Source: a virus
IMG/VR virus record: IMGVR_UViG_3300035161_000033
Location: 1 to 44,988 of that record
Reading direction: 5' to 3' (one strand)
DNA length: 44,988 nt
The position numbers were made by a program, and so were the translations under genes. The notes below the pieces were generated by a model. It made no database searches. It saw only the letters and a program-made list of their open reading frames with translations, and was not told where the DNA came from. Positions 1-7,090 of the stretch are shown here, piece after piece. Each line of letters starts with the position of its first letter. The first letter of the stretch is position 1.

Positions 1-24
1 CGGTGAGCGAGTAACGAGTAAGGA

Positions 25-60
25 GGGGTGTCGGAATCTTACCGCACTTTCCGACACCCC
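25..60. repeat. Perfect 10-bp inverted repeat (hairpin)
   Basis: GGGGTGTCGG at 25-34 pairs perfectly with CCGACACCCC at 51-60 across a 16-base loop. It lies beyond the stop of the last minus-strand early gene. It could end or stabilise the transcript, but no T-run follows on either strand, so a classical Rho-independent terminator is not supported. Confidence 0.5.
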
Positions 61-82
61 ATTGTTCCATGTGGAACGGCTC

Positions 83-292
83 TTATTGCTCAGGTTGTTG
101 CTCCTGGGCCGGTTCCTCGGCGGTGTGGGGCCCGGGGCAGGGTGCCGATCCGTCTGCCGTTTCGGGGGCCGAATCGCAGCATTCGGGTTCCGGCGCGGCC
201 GGTTCGGGTTCCTTTTCCGGTGTCGGGGCCGCTTTGGCAGCCGTTTCGGGGCTCAGTTCCGTGGGATCCACGGGTTTTTCGTTTTCGGACAC
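83..292 (-). CDS. Small acidic Pro/Glu-rich protein, unknown function
   Basis: This is a 69-residue protein, last in the minus-strand early operon. I chose a GTG start at 292 because AAAGGA lies about 7 bases upstream on the minus strand. A longer version from a GTG at 334 lacks that signal and would run into the hairpin at 328-353. The protein is rich in Glu, Pro and Ala, with a Cys-Cys pair in the middle and a Gln/Glu/Pro tail, and is probably disordered. I recognise no domain. The alternative frame on the plus strand gives an Arg/Pro-rich product typical of a shadow reading. Confidence 0.5.
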   Translation of the reverse strand: MSENEKPVDPTELSPETAAKAAPTPEKEPEPAAPEPECCDSAPETADGSAPCPGPHTAEEPAQEQQPEQ

Positions 293-327
293 GTTCGTTC
301 CTTTCTTTGGGGGTTTCGTTTCAGGGA

Positions 328-353
328 CTGACACCCCACTAGCAGGGTGTCAG
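328..353. repeat. Perfect 9-bp inverted repeat between two early genes
   Basis: CTGACACCC at 328-336 pairs with GGGTGTCAG at 345-353 across an 8-base loop. It sits between the 84-residue gene and the Pro/Glu-rich gene. The stem shares GGTGTC/GACACC with the hairpin at 25-60, so the two hairpins bracket the terminal gene of the operon. RNA processing or partial termination are possible roles. There is no T-run. Confidence 0.45.
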
Positions 354-355
354 GA

Positions 356-610
356 TTACGGGTCAGATTCCTCGTCGTAGTCGTCAAAGGTGGGCACCAC
401 ATGGACGGGGCGAGCTTTGTGGCCGCCCAGGTCGGTGTTGAAGTCGTGCTCGCGGATGCGGGGATAGCCACCTTCGAGCCGTTCCAACCGGTGGATCAAG
501 GCCTGGGCCTCGGCTTTCCAGTTGGCGGGACGCTCCCGCTTGAGCTTTTCGATCAAGGCCAGGATACGGGAGCGGTCTTCGGGCCGCGCTTTGTTCCAGT
601 ATCTGCCCAT
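356..610 (-). CDS. Hypothetical early phage protein (84 aa)
   Basis: The start at 610 is supported by GAGG five bases upstream on the minus strand. A longer reading from 736 overlaps the HAD gene and looks non-coding. The protein opens MGRYWNK, then has a basic, probably helical region rich in Lys, Arg, Glu and Leu, and ends in an acidic tail (DDYDEESDP). It follows the HAD gene by 7 bases, so it is probably co-transcribed. I do not recognise a family. Confidence 0.6.
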   Translation of the reverse strand: MGRYWNKARPEDRSRILALIEKLKRERPANWKAEAQALIHRLERLEGGYPRIREHDFNTDLGGHKARPVHVVPTFDDYDEESDP

Positions 611-617
611 GGCAACC

Positions 618-1025
618 TCAGATTCCCGGGTCGATGGCACTGGGCTCATCATCCTCGAACTCGGGGGGTTCCAGGCGGATCCCGGTATTGGGCAGCACCT
701 GGGTGCACCGGTCATCGAACATCCAGGCCATGGCATAGTCCTTTTCGTGGGTCGATTCGAGCTCTACGCCGATATGCCGGAAGGTCCAGACCCGAATGGC
801 CTGGGCGGCATGGACCCGATCTTGGGGTTGCTTTTGGGGGCCTACCCGGGCGGTGAAGATCTTCACTTTCCAGCCCTTGGCGAGCAGATCCTGCACAAAA
901 GCCACCATTTTTGGGATCGGCGGCCCGATGTGGTCGGGGCCTTTGAAGCCATCGTAATGGGCCAGGGTTCCATCCAGATCGACGCCGATCCAGCCTCCGT
1001 TCTTGTTGGGGTCTTTGATGATCAT
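618..1025 (-). CDS. HAD-superfamily phosphatase
   Basis: This 135-residue protein carries the HAD nucleophile motif DLDGT with Asp16 and Asp18, a motif II Thr58 in IFTAR, and a late acidic pair at Asp104-Asp105 (MFDDR). These fit a small HAD hydrolase that removes phosphate through an aspartyl-phosphate intermediate. Phage members of this size are often placed with polynucleotide phosphatases or nucleotidases. Here the substrate is unknown, and a role in nucleotide or DNA-end metabolism is inference. It overlaps the upstream 98-residue gene by 4 bases (ATGA), so translation is probably coupled. Confidence 0.8.
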   Translation of the reverse strand: MIIKDPNKNGGWIGVDLDGTLAHYDGFKGPDHIGPPIPKMVAFVQDLLAKGWKVKIFTARVGPQKQPQDRVHAAQAIRVWTFRHIGVELESTHEKDYAMAWMFDDRCTQVLPNTGIRLEPPEFEDDEPSAIDPGI

Positions 1026-1318
1026 GAGTGTTTCCTCGGTTCCAGATCATGGGCCAGCATGGCCGTGACGTTAAGGTGGACTTCGAGTCTGAAGGCTTCG
1101 GACTCACTGGAAGTGGTGATTTGGCCGCATTTAGGGAAGGTTTTCTTCCATCGCCAAACCGCATCCGGCCAAGCAGATGTCTGCGACCAGCCTCGGCGTT
1201 GGATGAATCGTCGCATCATGTCGTCCGACTGGTCGGAGTGGTCCTCGACTTCTGCGATTTCCTCATCGATTTGCATAAGCAATTCGCGTGTCACGATCTC
1301 GTTGATGTCTTCAGGCAT
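1022..1318 (-). CDS. Hypothetical early phage protein (98 aa)
   Basis: The N-terminal third is acidic and helical (MPEDINEIV, then EEIAEVEDHSDQSDD). A basic Trp-containing middle and a polar tail follow. It overlaps the start of the HAD gene by ATGA and begins 2 bases after the end of the 217-residue gene, which marks it as a member of the same polycistronic unit. I recognise no domain. Confidence 0.55.
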   Translation of the reverse strand: MPEDINEIVTRELLMQIDEEIAEVEDHSDQSDDMMRRFIQRRGWSQTSAWPDAVWRWKKTFPKCGQITTSSESEAFRLEVHLNVTAMLAHDLEPRKHS

Positions 1319-1320
1319 TT

Positions 1321-1974
1321 TTAGGAAGTTTGAGGTGGTTGCTGCGGTTGCCGGGGTTCCAGGTCTTTGGCAAAGACCCCTCGGAGGTGATTGATGATCG
1401 CCGGCGCATCAGCCGTGCGAAAGGTCATTTCCTTGAACGGGAAGGTCGGGGCTTGGGTTCGAGCGGCCGTTTGATAAGCCACGGTGAACTCCTGCAGCAT
1501 GGAGAGGGTCCACATCATCGGCTTCTCCTGCGTGGTGGTCCCCTCCTGCACCTGGCCGCTCGGGGTCGGCGCGGGTTGCGGCGGGGTTTGGGTGATGACG
1601 ACGTGCCGGTTGGGGTCCGGTGCCGGCGGGGGCAGATCCATCCCGGGCGACTGGGCCGACCGCGGTTCTTTTGGGGTCGCCGCGGCGGGTCGATTTAGCC
1701 AGGGAGCGGCCGCATTCCGCGCAGCCTCATCGACCAGCTCCTTGTAGAGTCGGCTGATGTGGGTGGTGGCTTCGGCCGGGGTCATCTTCTGGGCTTTGTG
1801 CACCAGGCTCTTCATGTAGATCGCCCCGGCAAAGAAAGCGTGGCGGATCTCATCGGCATCCATGGGGTTTTCCGGCGGTTCATACCAGGTCTTGAGGAAG
1901 TGAGCCCAGGCCGTGGCCATTGAGGTGTAATCGGCTGGGAACGTGGGGCCTTTTTGTCTGAGTTTGAGGGGCAT
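1321..1974 (-). CDS. Hypothetical early phage protein (217 aa)
   Basis: There is an ordered N-terminal region to about residue 90, with Trp/Tyr-rich and helical stretches including FFAGAIYMKSLVHKA. A Pro/Ala/Thr-rich linker runs from about residue 92 to 150, and a second ordered segment from about 155 to 205. The C-terminus is Pro/Gln-rich. The layout suggests two small domains joined by a flexible linker. It lies 24 bases downstream of the primase-helicase and is probably co-transcribed. I cannot assign a function. Confidence 0.6.
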   Translation of the reverse strand: MPLKLRQKGPTFPADYTSMATAWAHFLKTWYEPPENPMDADEIRHAFFAGAIYMKSLVHKAQKMTPAEATTHISRLYKELVDEAARNAAAPWLNRPAAATPKEPRSAQSPGMDLPPPAPDPNRHVVITQTPPQPAPTPSGQVQEGTTTQEKPMMWTLSMLQEFTVAYQTAARTQAPTFPFKEMTFRTADAPAIINHLRGVFAKDLEPRQPQQPPQTS

Positions 1975-1998
1975 TGCGATTCCTTTCTAGGTTTGGTT

Positions 1999-4107
1999 TT
2001 AACTGTTCGATCCTTTGGTGTATAGACCTTGCTCGTTTTTGCCGAGCTTCTTGTTGTCCACCAAAAGGGCTATCGCCTTCTTGGCGTTGGTTTCCTGAAC
2101 GTCGATGCCCAGGACATTGGCCGCATACGTGCGCAGCCGGCTCCAGATCGAGGTGTGCGTTTCTCCCTCGGGTGGAATCAGGGCGGTGAACTCATGCAGG
2201 TTGGCGGCCGCGATCCGCTCGGCCGCTGGACCCAGCTTGCGGCTCTTGACCGCGACCTCGCCGGTGGTTGTGGCCGAGGCCACTTCCTCGGGTGGATCGG
2301 TCTGAATCCAAAAGATGTCACTCTTGGAATGCTGCAGCAGCACAATCTGGGTCGGATCCCCGTTGGGATGGACCGCCTGGGCGCGGGAACCGCGCTTGGA
2401 AAAGATCAGCTCATAGGTCTGGTCGGGCAGCTGGTTGAGGATCATCACCGCCCTGGCCCAGTTGGTCAGCTCGCTGGAGCCCATCATCACATAACTCCAC
2501 TCGGCCATGGATCGCTGGGCCCGGGGCTTCTTGCTCGAGGGCTGATACTCCTTGGGCGGTTTGCCGGTGTGATGGATGCCCAGGAAAGCCACGCCGGAAT
2601 TGGTCAGGATCGGATTGAGCCAGTTGCGGCAGAACCGGCCGACCACCTCCTGCTTGGAAATGTCATCGCCGATGAAGGAGAGCAGAGGATCCACCACCAC
2701 CACATCGGGTTCATGATGGTCCACCAGCTTCTGCAGGGAATGGATGAAGGCCTCGCCGGTGTCACTCACGTTGTGGTTGGTCACCAGGTTAGCGTCCACC
2801 ATCTTCAAGGAGGGTTCATGCTCGAGGATCTCCAGGCCACGGTAAATTCCGATGTCCATGTCGTGCATGTCGGCCAGGTCGTTCTCGGCCTGGATCATCA
2901 AAACCTTGAGCGGACCAGGTGGGGTCACGCCGAAGACCGGTTTGCCGATCGACCAGGCCATGGCGATCTGCCGGCCCAGGCTCGACTTGCCGATCCCCGA
3001 GGGGCCGACCAGGATCGCGGATCCACCTTTGCGCAGCCAGCCATTGCCGGCCACGGTTTGACTGTCGTCCTCGGGCCGATAGAGCCGGATCGTCTGCGCG
3101 TCGTAAGTCTTGCCGATGCCCTGGACCAGGAGGTGCCGGCTCCATTCACTGAAGGAGCTGCAGCCGATGTCAGTGGCCAGGAGCATCTGCTTTGTGTCGC
3201 CACGCTTGGCATCGGGGCAGCGGGAGAACCGGGAGGGATTCTTGTTGTGCGTGTCCGGTTCATACTTGGCAAAGTGGTTGTAGACGATCGCGACCCGCTC
3301 GTCGTATTCCTTCCGGTCCTTGGCATCGATCTTGACCCAGGCGTGGAGGCTCTTCTTTCCCGAGTAAAGAACGGCCGCGCATGGCAGGTTGCTCTTGGTG
3401 AAAAGGAGCCACTGCTCGCGCAGTGGGATCTTGTCGAACTCCAAAAGGCAGTGCCGGTGAACCGTGACGTCGTCGTCGCGGCCGCGCCCCTCGGGGTTCA
3501 TGGGGTTGACTCTGATATAAACGCCGACCGGAGGACCGCCCAGGCGATAATACATGGCATTGATGTCCCCATACTTCTCGAGCTTGGCCAGCCACTCCTC
3601 CTGCAGGAGCACACAGCCACCTCGGGGATCGCAGCCGACCAGACCGTCTTCGGTGATGCCACTCATAACCGACACGCCTTCACCTGGTCGGAAGCAGGTT
3701 TTGAGGAGCTGCTCGAACCCGTCGAGCTTGCCCTTGGGTAAATCGATCTTGGAGGCCTCGCTTAAGTCATACTCGAACTTCGGTGCCTCGGGTCGCCACG
3801 CCGCACCAGGTGCGATGTAAGAGGGTCGACCAGGTCGAGTGGATCGGTGGGTCAGAAGGTAGCCCCGGGGTTTGTCGAAAGGTTTATTCTGCGCCTCAGT
3901 GATCTTGTGCTGGAGCTCGCGCTGGCTCCATGGAGGCTGGCAGCTTTGGTTCCACTCCTGCAGCAATGCCATGGCCTCGTTTTCGGGCAGGTTGAAACCT
4001 ACCACCAAAGCCCGGGCGGCGTTGAGAGTTTGGGAATGTCCTTGTTGTCCGCTGACTGCCGGCGGAATCGCTTTGAGATATTTTCTGGCTTGTTCGTATA
4101 CGTCCAT
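1999..4107 (-). CDS. Primase-helicase: AEP-type primase plus RepA-like RecA ATPase
   Basis: This 702-residue protein probably starts DNA replication. Residues 1-90 resemble a small helical primase-associated domain. Residues about 150-310 look like an archaeo-eukaryotic primase, with acidic LLEFD at 221-225, a GKKSLHAWV motif near 250-258 (the usual S-x-H element) and SRFSRCPDAKR near 292-302. Residues about 350-640 are a RecA/RepA-like ATPase, with Walker A GPSGIGKS at about 368-375 and Walker B VVVVDP near 469-474. The C-terminal 60 residues resemble a small winged helix. The AATG-like start has SD AAGGAG inside a palindrome. The gene lies just downstream of the GC-periodic array. The family call is secure; the primase part rests on motif reading only. 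Confidence 0.85.
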   Translation of the reverse strand: MDVYEQARKYLKAIPPAVSGQQGHSQTLNAARALVVGFNLPENEAMALLQEWNQSCQPPWSQRELQHKITEAQNKPFDKPRGYLLTHRSTRPGRPSYIAPGAAWRPEAPKFEYDLSEASKIDLPKGKLDGFEQLLKTCFRPGEGVSVMSGITEDGLVGCDPRGGCVLLQEEWLAKLEKYGDINAMYYRLGGPPVGVYIRVNPMNPEGRGRDDDVTVHRHCLLEFDKIPLREQWLLFTKSNLPCAAVLYSGKKSLHAWVKIDAKDRKEYDERVAIVYNHFAKYEPDTHNKNPSRFSRCPDAKRGDTKQMLLATDIGCSSFSEWSRHLLVQGIGKTYDAQTIRLYRPEDDSQTVAGNGWLRKGGSAILVGPSGIGKSSLGRQIAMAWSIGKPVFGVTPPGPLKVLMIQAENDLADMHDMDIGIYRGLEILEHEPSLKMVDANLVTNHNVSDTGEAFIHSLQKLVDHHEPDVVVVDPLLSFIGDDISKQEVVGRFCRNWLNPILTNSGVAFLGIHHTGKPPKEYQPSSKKPRAQRSMAEWSYVMMGSSELTNWARAVMILNQLPDQTYELIFSKRGSRAQAVHPNGDPTQIVLLQHSKSDIFWIQTDPPEEVASATTTGEVAVKSRKLGPAAERIAAANLHEFTALIPPEGETHTSIWSRLRTYAANVLGIDVQETNAKKAIALLVDNKKLGKNEQGLYTKGSNS

Positions 4108-4112
4108 GATTA

Positions 4113-4124
4113 CTCCTTAAGGAG
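4113..4124 (-). promoter_or_regulatory. Shine-Dalgarno of the primase-helicase inside a 12-bp palindrome
   Basis: CTCCTTAAGGAG is a perfect 12-base palindrome that contains the ribosome binding site AAGGAG, placed 5 bases before the ATG at 4107. In RNA it could fold as CTCC/GGAG with a TTAA loop, covering part of the SD. Translation could therefore be tuned by folding or by a symmetric binding protein. That role is inference. Confidence 0.5.
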
Positions 4125-4139
4125 CGACGAGCGGGGATG

Positions 4140-5649
4140 AACCCACCCGTCGCTTTGTTGTGCCCTGCTTTGCCCAGCCGCGCCACCGCCGAGCAACTAC
4201 CCGTGCGGCGTCGCACGACTGCGCCTTTGCGTTGGGCCGTAGTGTGCTACCCAGCCAGGCCAACGCCAGGCCTGGACTTGCTTCGACGTGAGATGCAAAG
4301 CCCTTGCTTTGCCATCAGGGCCCCGCCCCGCTCGGCCTTCGCATTGACATGGCGTGACTTGCCTGGCCTTGCCATCGCTTGGTACCGATTCGCTGGGCCC
4401 CGCTTCGCCTTGGCAATGCTCAGACTGGCTCGGACGGGCGCAGCAACTCAATGCCTCTGCATCGCATTGATTGGCTTCGAGCGGCCATGCCGGCGCGAGG
4501 TTTCGACTTGCCTTGACGTGCCGTCGCCGAGGTCGTGCGAGGCTTAGCCGGACTCTGCCTTTGCAAGGCGGGGATTCACGTAGCGTCGCCGTTGCGGTAC
4601 TGAGTGGTGCTGTAACAGGCGTCGCGATGACTGGCCGTTGCTTAGCACCGTACTGCCGTGCCGTGCCGTCGCGGAGTGATGAGCCGCTTTGCCTTCGCCC
4701 AGCGGTTCTGAACCGTGCCACCGCATTGTCACGTTGAGCCCCGCCTTTGCTGTGCTGGTCAAGGATCGGCGTGGCGACGCCATCGCTTCGCGTTGTCGGG
4801 ACTGGCCATGCCACTGCCCATCGGGGCAATGCCAATCGGGGCTGAGCTGTGCCGGGGCAGAACTGTGATTCGCCACGCCATCGCCTAGCAGTCCGAGGGC
4901 TGCCTTCGCAAGGCTTTGCTGAGCTGTGCCTTTGCTGGGCGTTGGCAAGATGGGCCGGGACATGCTCGGCCATCGCCCTGCGAGTCTCTGCATAGCCGAA
5001 ACTACGCTTCGCCGTGCTTGGCTTCGCCACTGCCCTGCTAGTCAAGGCCACGCCTTCGCATCGTGAAACTATGCTTAGCGTTGCCAAGGCCCCGTGTAGC
5101 GGAACTGCACTGAGCCGGTGCGCGGACGAGCGTTGGGGTGCTTTGCGTTGCCCAATGCCTTGTATCGCGGAGCAAAGACCGGCCCAGCCCCAGCGGAGCG
5201 GAACGGATCCATGCGCTACCATCGCGCTGCGAGTCTCGGCGTAGCCGATACTGGGCATGGCTTTGCGGGGAGTTGCATCGCCGGAACCGCGCTCGGCTGG
5301 GCTGTGCGCTGAAGTGCCGTGGCGATTCGTCGTGTCGCGGGGCATCGCCGTTGCTAAGCAATGAGAGGGACTGCCATCGCGTCGCGTCGACCCGGGCCGC
5401 TTTGCCTTCGCGAGGCTGTGGTGTTTTGCGCCAGACCATGCCGCCGCCACCCAGAGCCGCTCGCCGCCCTGCCCAGGCAGATCGGTGCGAGGAGCAGCCT
5501 TTGCTTTGCGTTGTGGGTTACGGTTCATCCCAAAGCCTGGCCAGTGCCATGCGAATCGCGGCTATGCCAAACGTAGGTCCACGGTGTTGCGCACCTCAGT
5601 GCCTTTGCTTTGCTCAGGTACGCGCCGTGACGCCTCGCCCAGACGTGCC
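4140..5649. repeat. GC-periodic array: GC every 5-6 bases over about 1.5 kb, no convincing gene
   Basis: Across this stretch the dinucleotide GC recurs with a spacing of 5 bases, and sometimes 6. From 4902 to 5038 I count 23 GC dinucleotides. Almost all steps are 5 or 6, and the longer steps of 9-11 fit one missing unit, usually with G kept. The same spacing is seen at 4162-4193 and 4300-4420. Frequent units on the plus strand are GCCTT, GCTTT, GCATT, GCCAT, and six-base forms such as GCCTTC and GCCATC. Short hairpins GCCTTYGCAAGGC occur at 4557-4569 and 4902-4914. Long open frames on both strands (up to 443 codons, minus) have no domain-like composition and follow from the rarity of stop codons in such a pattern. 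The array starts at the stop codon of the 199-residue gene and ends before the primase-helicase, so it should be part of the early transcript. Function is unknown. Confidence 0.85.
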
Positions 5650-6249
5650 TTAGCCATCGAGTTGGCCCCAAGTGAATCGACCTTTGCCGCTATTGCGCCA
5701 TTGGCCGAGGCCTCGGAGCTTGCCGTAATCGAGCCAGAGTTGAATCCACCGGCCCAATTCCTTGGTGAACCATTCTATCTCGCACTCGAGAGTGCTGTCA
5801 GGTGGAACGGTTTCGCTTCGGGCAACCGAAACACGGCGACCTTGGGCGGTGTCCGCAATGAGCGGCCGCTCGCAAAGACTGATTTGACCGCCCTCCGGTA
5901 TTGTGATGGGGATGAATCGCGGGAAGACAAAGATGCACCCGTCGATCTTACTCTTGTAAGCCGACAGCTTGTCCATGCCGTCCCGAAATTCCTTATCGAA
6001 ACGGTTCATGGCACCACAGGCATCTTTGAAGAAGCCCTTGATTTGGTAGTCGTAGATCCCCGGGCAGTCCTCCTGCCGGTGAAAAACCGAAGTGCCTCGC
6101 TGTTCTACATTCTCGGCATTTTCGAGTTCATCTTTGGCAGGGTGACCATCGGGGTGTTTGCTGGCCACGTAATCGGCAAACACATCTGGATTGTCCGGTT
6201 TAGTAGCCAGAAGCTCCTCGAACAGTTTGATTTTAATCTTCATTTTCAT
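5650..6249 (-). CDS. Conserved-looking phage early protein (199 aa), next to the GC array
   Basis: The protein opens MKMKIKIKLFEELLA, then has a segment IYDYQIKGFFKDACGAM (about residues 65-81), whose style I associate with phage early proteins of unknown function. The middle is mixed alpha/beta with FVFPRFIPI and IADTAQGRRVSVARSETVPPDS. The C-terminal half has Trp-rich helices. Its stop codon touches the GC-periodic array, which makes it the natural partner to examine if the array has a protein partner. The start has GAAAGAAG about 6 bases upstream. No enzymatic motif was recognised. Confidence 0.7.
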   Translation of the reverse strand: MKMKIKIKLFEELLATKPDNPDVFADYVASKHPDGHPAKDELENAENVEQRGTSVFHRQEDCPGIYDYQIKGFFKDACGAMNRFDKEFRDGMDKLSAYKSKIDGCIFVFPRFIPITIPEGGQISLCERPLIADTAQGRRVSVARSETVPPDSTLECEIEWFTKELGRWIQLWLDYGKLRGLGQWRNSGKGRFTWGQLDG

Positions 6250-6342
6250 GGAGACTTCTTTCTGGTTTTTGGTTTTTGTCTTGCACTCAACCCCTCCAAT
6301 TTGCGAAGAAACTTACGCGAACTGTGGTTTTGAGTATTTGGC

Positions 6343-6378
6343 GAGCGATTGGTTTTGGCACCTGCCAGCCAGTCGCTC
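6343..6378. repeat. Inverted repeat in the 6250-6413 intergenic gap
   Basis: GAGCGATTGG at 6343-6352 pairs with CCAGTCGCTC at 6369-6378 (10 bp with one G-U type mismatch, 16-base loop). On the plus strand it is followed by CAATTTTTAT. A second short repeat, GATTTC/GAAATC, lies at about 6397-6411. In the minus-strand transcript these structures lie between the 124- and 199-residue genes. They could attenuate or process the early mRNA. The rest of the 164-base gap shows no gene. Confidence 0.45.
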
Positions 6379-6413
6379 GTCAATTTTTATCAGCTGATTT
6401 CGCTGAAATCTGT

Positions 6414-6788
6414 TCATGGGATAAGTGAAAAATCCACAAAGTCGAAGGCTGATTCTTTAATAACGAACAACCCCTCGAATTCAGGGAAACGATACATCAG
6501 GAGCCGTGCATAAAAGGCACGGTATTCATTCCTGAGTTTAAAGATCGGATCGGTTGTTTGGATCCGTGTCCAATGGCGCAATTGCTCCCACAGCGGACTG
6601 ATGCCGTAATGTTCTTTGTGCCGGATGATGTCAAAGCAGGCCCCCACCAGAAGATAGTAGACCGTTGGGTTCTCCTGGTGGAATTTAACTGCTGCATCGA
6701 TAAGAACTGTCTGCTGCTCGGTTGGTTCGCCTGTAATGGGGCGACGTCCTCTTGGATCGTTCAAAGGGAATTCAGATTGATCATCCAT
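6414..6788 (-). CDS. Hypothetical early phage protein (124 aa)
   Basis: This compact, mostly helical protein has an N-terminal polar segment and then YYLLVGACFDIIRH. The C-terminal half contains YRAFYARLLMYRFPEFEGLF, a style I associate with small conserved phage proteins near replication genes. I cannot name a family. It is the first gene after a promoter-like sequence at 6810-6838, so it may head a separate transcript that reads through the GC array into the primase-helicase. Confidence 0.65.
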   Translation of the reverse strand: MDDQSEFPLNDPRGRRPITGEPTEQQTVLIDAAVKFHQENPTVYYLLVGACFDIIRHKEHYGISPLWEQLRHWTRIQTTDPIFKLRNEYRAFYARLLMYRFPEFEGLFVIKESAFDFVDFSLIP

Positions 6789-6809
6789 AACTGTGTTTCG
6801 AGTGCGGTT

Positions 6810-6838
6810 TGTATATACACGCGCATGTGTAATGACAA
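6810..6838 (-). promoter_or_regulatory. Sigma70-like promoter inside the early operon
   Basis: On the minus strand, TTGTCA (5 of 6 matches to TTGACA) is followed after 17 bases by TATACA (4 of 6 to TATAAT). It ends about 21 bases before the ATG at 6788. The 59-base gap is the longest gap between neighbouring genes in this part of the operon. The -10 region lies in GTGTATATACAAA, which also occurs in the divergent region at 13486-13498. Confidence 0.5.
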
Positions 6839-6847
6839 ATCTTTTTT

Positions 6848-7090
6848 TTACCAGAGGCTGGATCTGTTGCCACTTGTTGCCAAATGCCAGCTGAATTTCT
6901 CGATCACGGTCGTGGTGGTTTTCTTCACCACAGTGAATTTCTCGCGATCGAGTCCACTGGGAAAATTTTTGGCTTTCTCAATGACGGCTTTCAAATCCGG
7001 CTCATAGGGGGTCGCGCAAACCATTCCATCACGTTCCGGCGGTCCTTCTACGCGATAAAGGACTTCATAGTGACGATAGGGATATCTCAT
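6848..7090 (-). CDS. Hypothetical early phage protein (80 aa)
   Basis: This small basic protein (MRYPYRHYEVLYRVEG) has a beta-like N-terminus and a helix EPDLKAVIEKAKNF. A Thr run at TTTTVIEKF comes before a polar tail. It overlaps the stop of the DHH gene by ATGA, so it is translationally coupled and very probably real. No family recognised. Confidence 0.6.
   Translation of the reverse strand: MRYPYRHYEVLYRVEGPPERDGMVCATPYEPDLKAVIEKAKNFPSGLDREKFTVVKKTTTTVIEKFSWHLATSGNRSSLW

Noticed and set aside
2029-3741. 570-codon plus-strand open frame
   Set aside because: It is antisense to the primase-helicase, whose Walker and primase motifs are clear.
4197-5528. 443-codon minus-strand open frame, and shorter plus-strand frames, as real proteins
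   Set aside because: The frame lies in the five-base periodic array. Its composition (Ser, Arg, Ala, His, Gln) follows from the GCNNN pattern, has no hydrophobic core or motif, and has no supported start. I treat it as non-coding until selection is shown.
4140-5649. CRISPR array or tandem microsatellite
   Set aside because: The spacing is 5-6 bases with variable units. There are no 25-40-base direct repeats with regular spacers, no cas genes, and no exact repeated unit.
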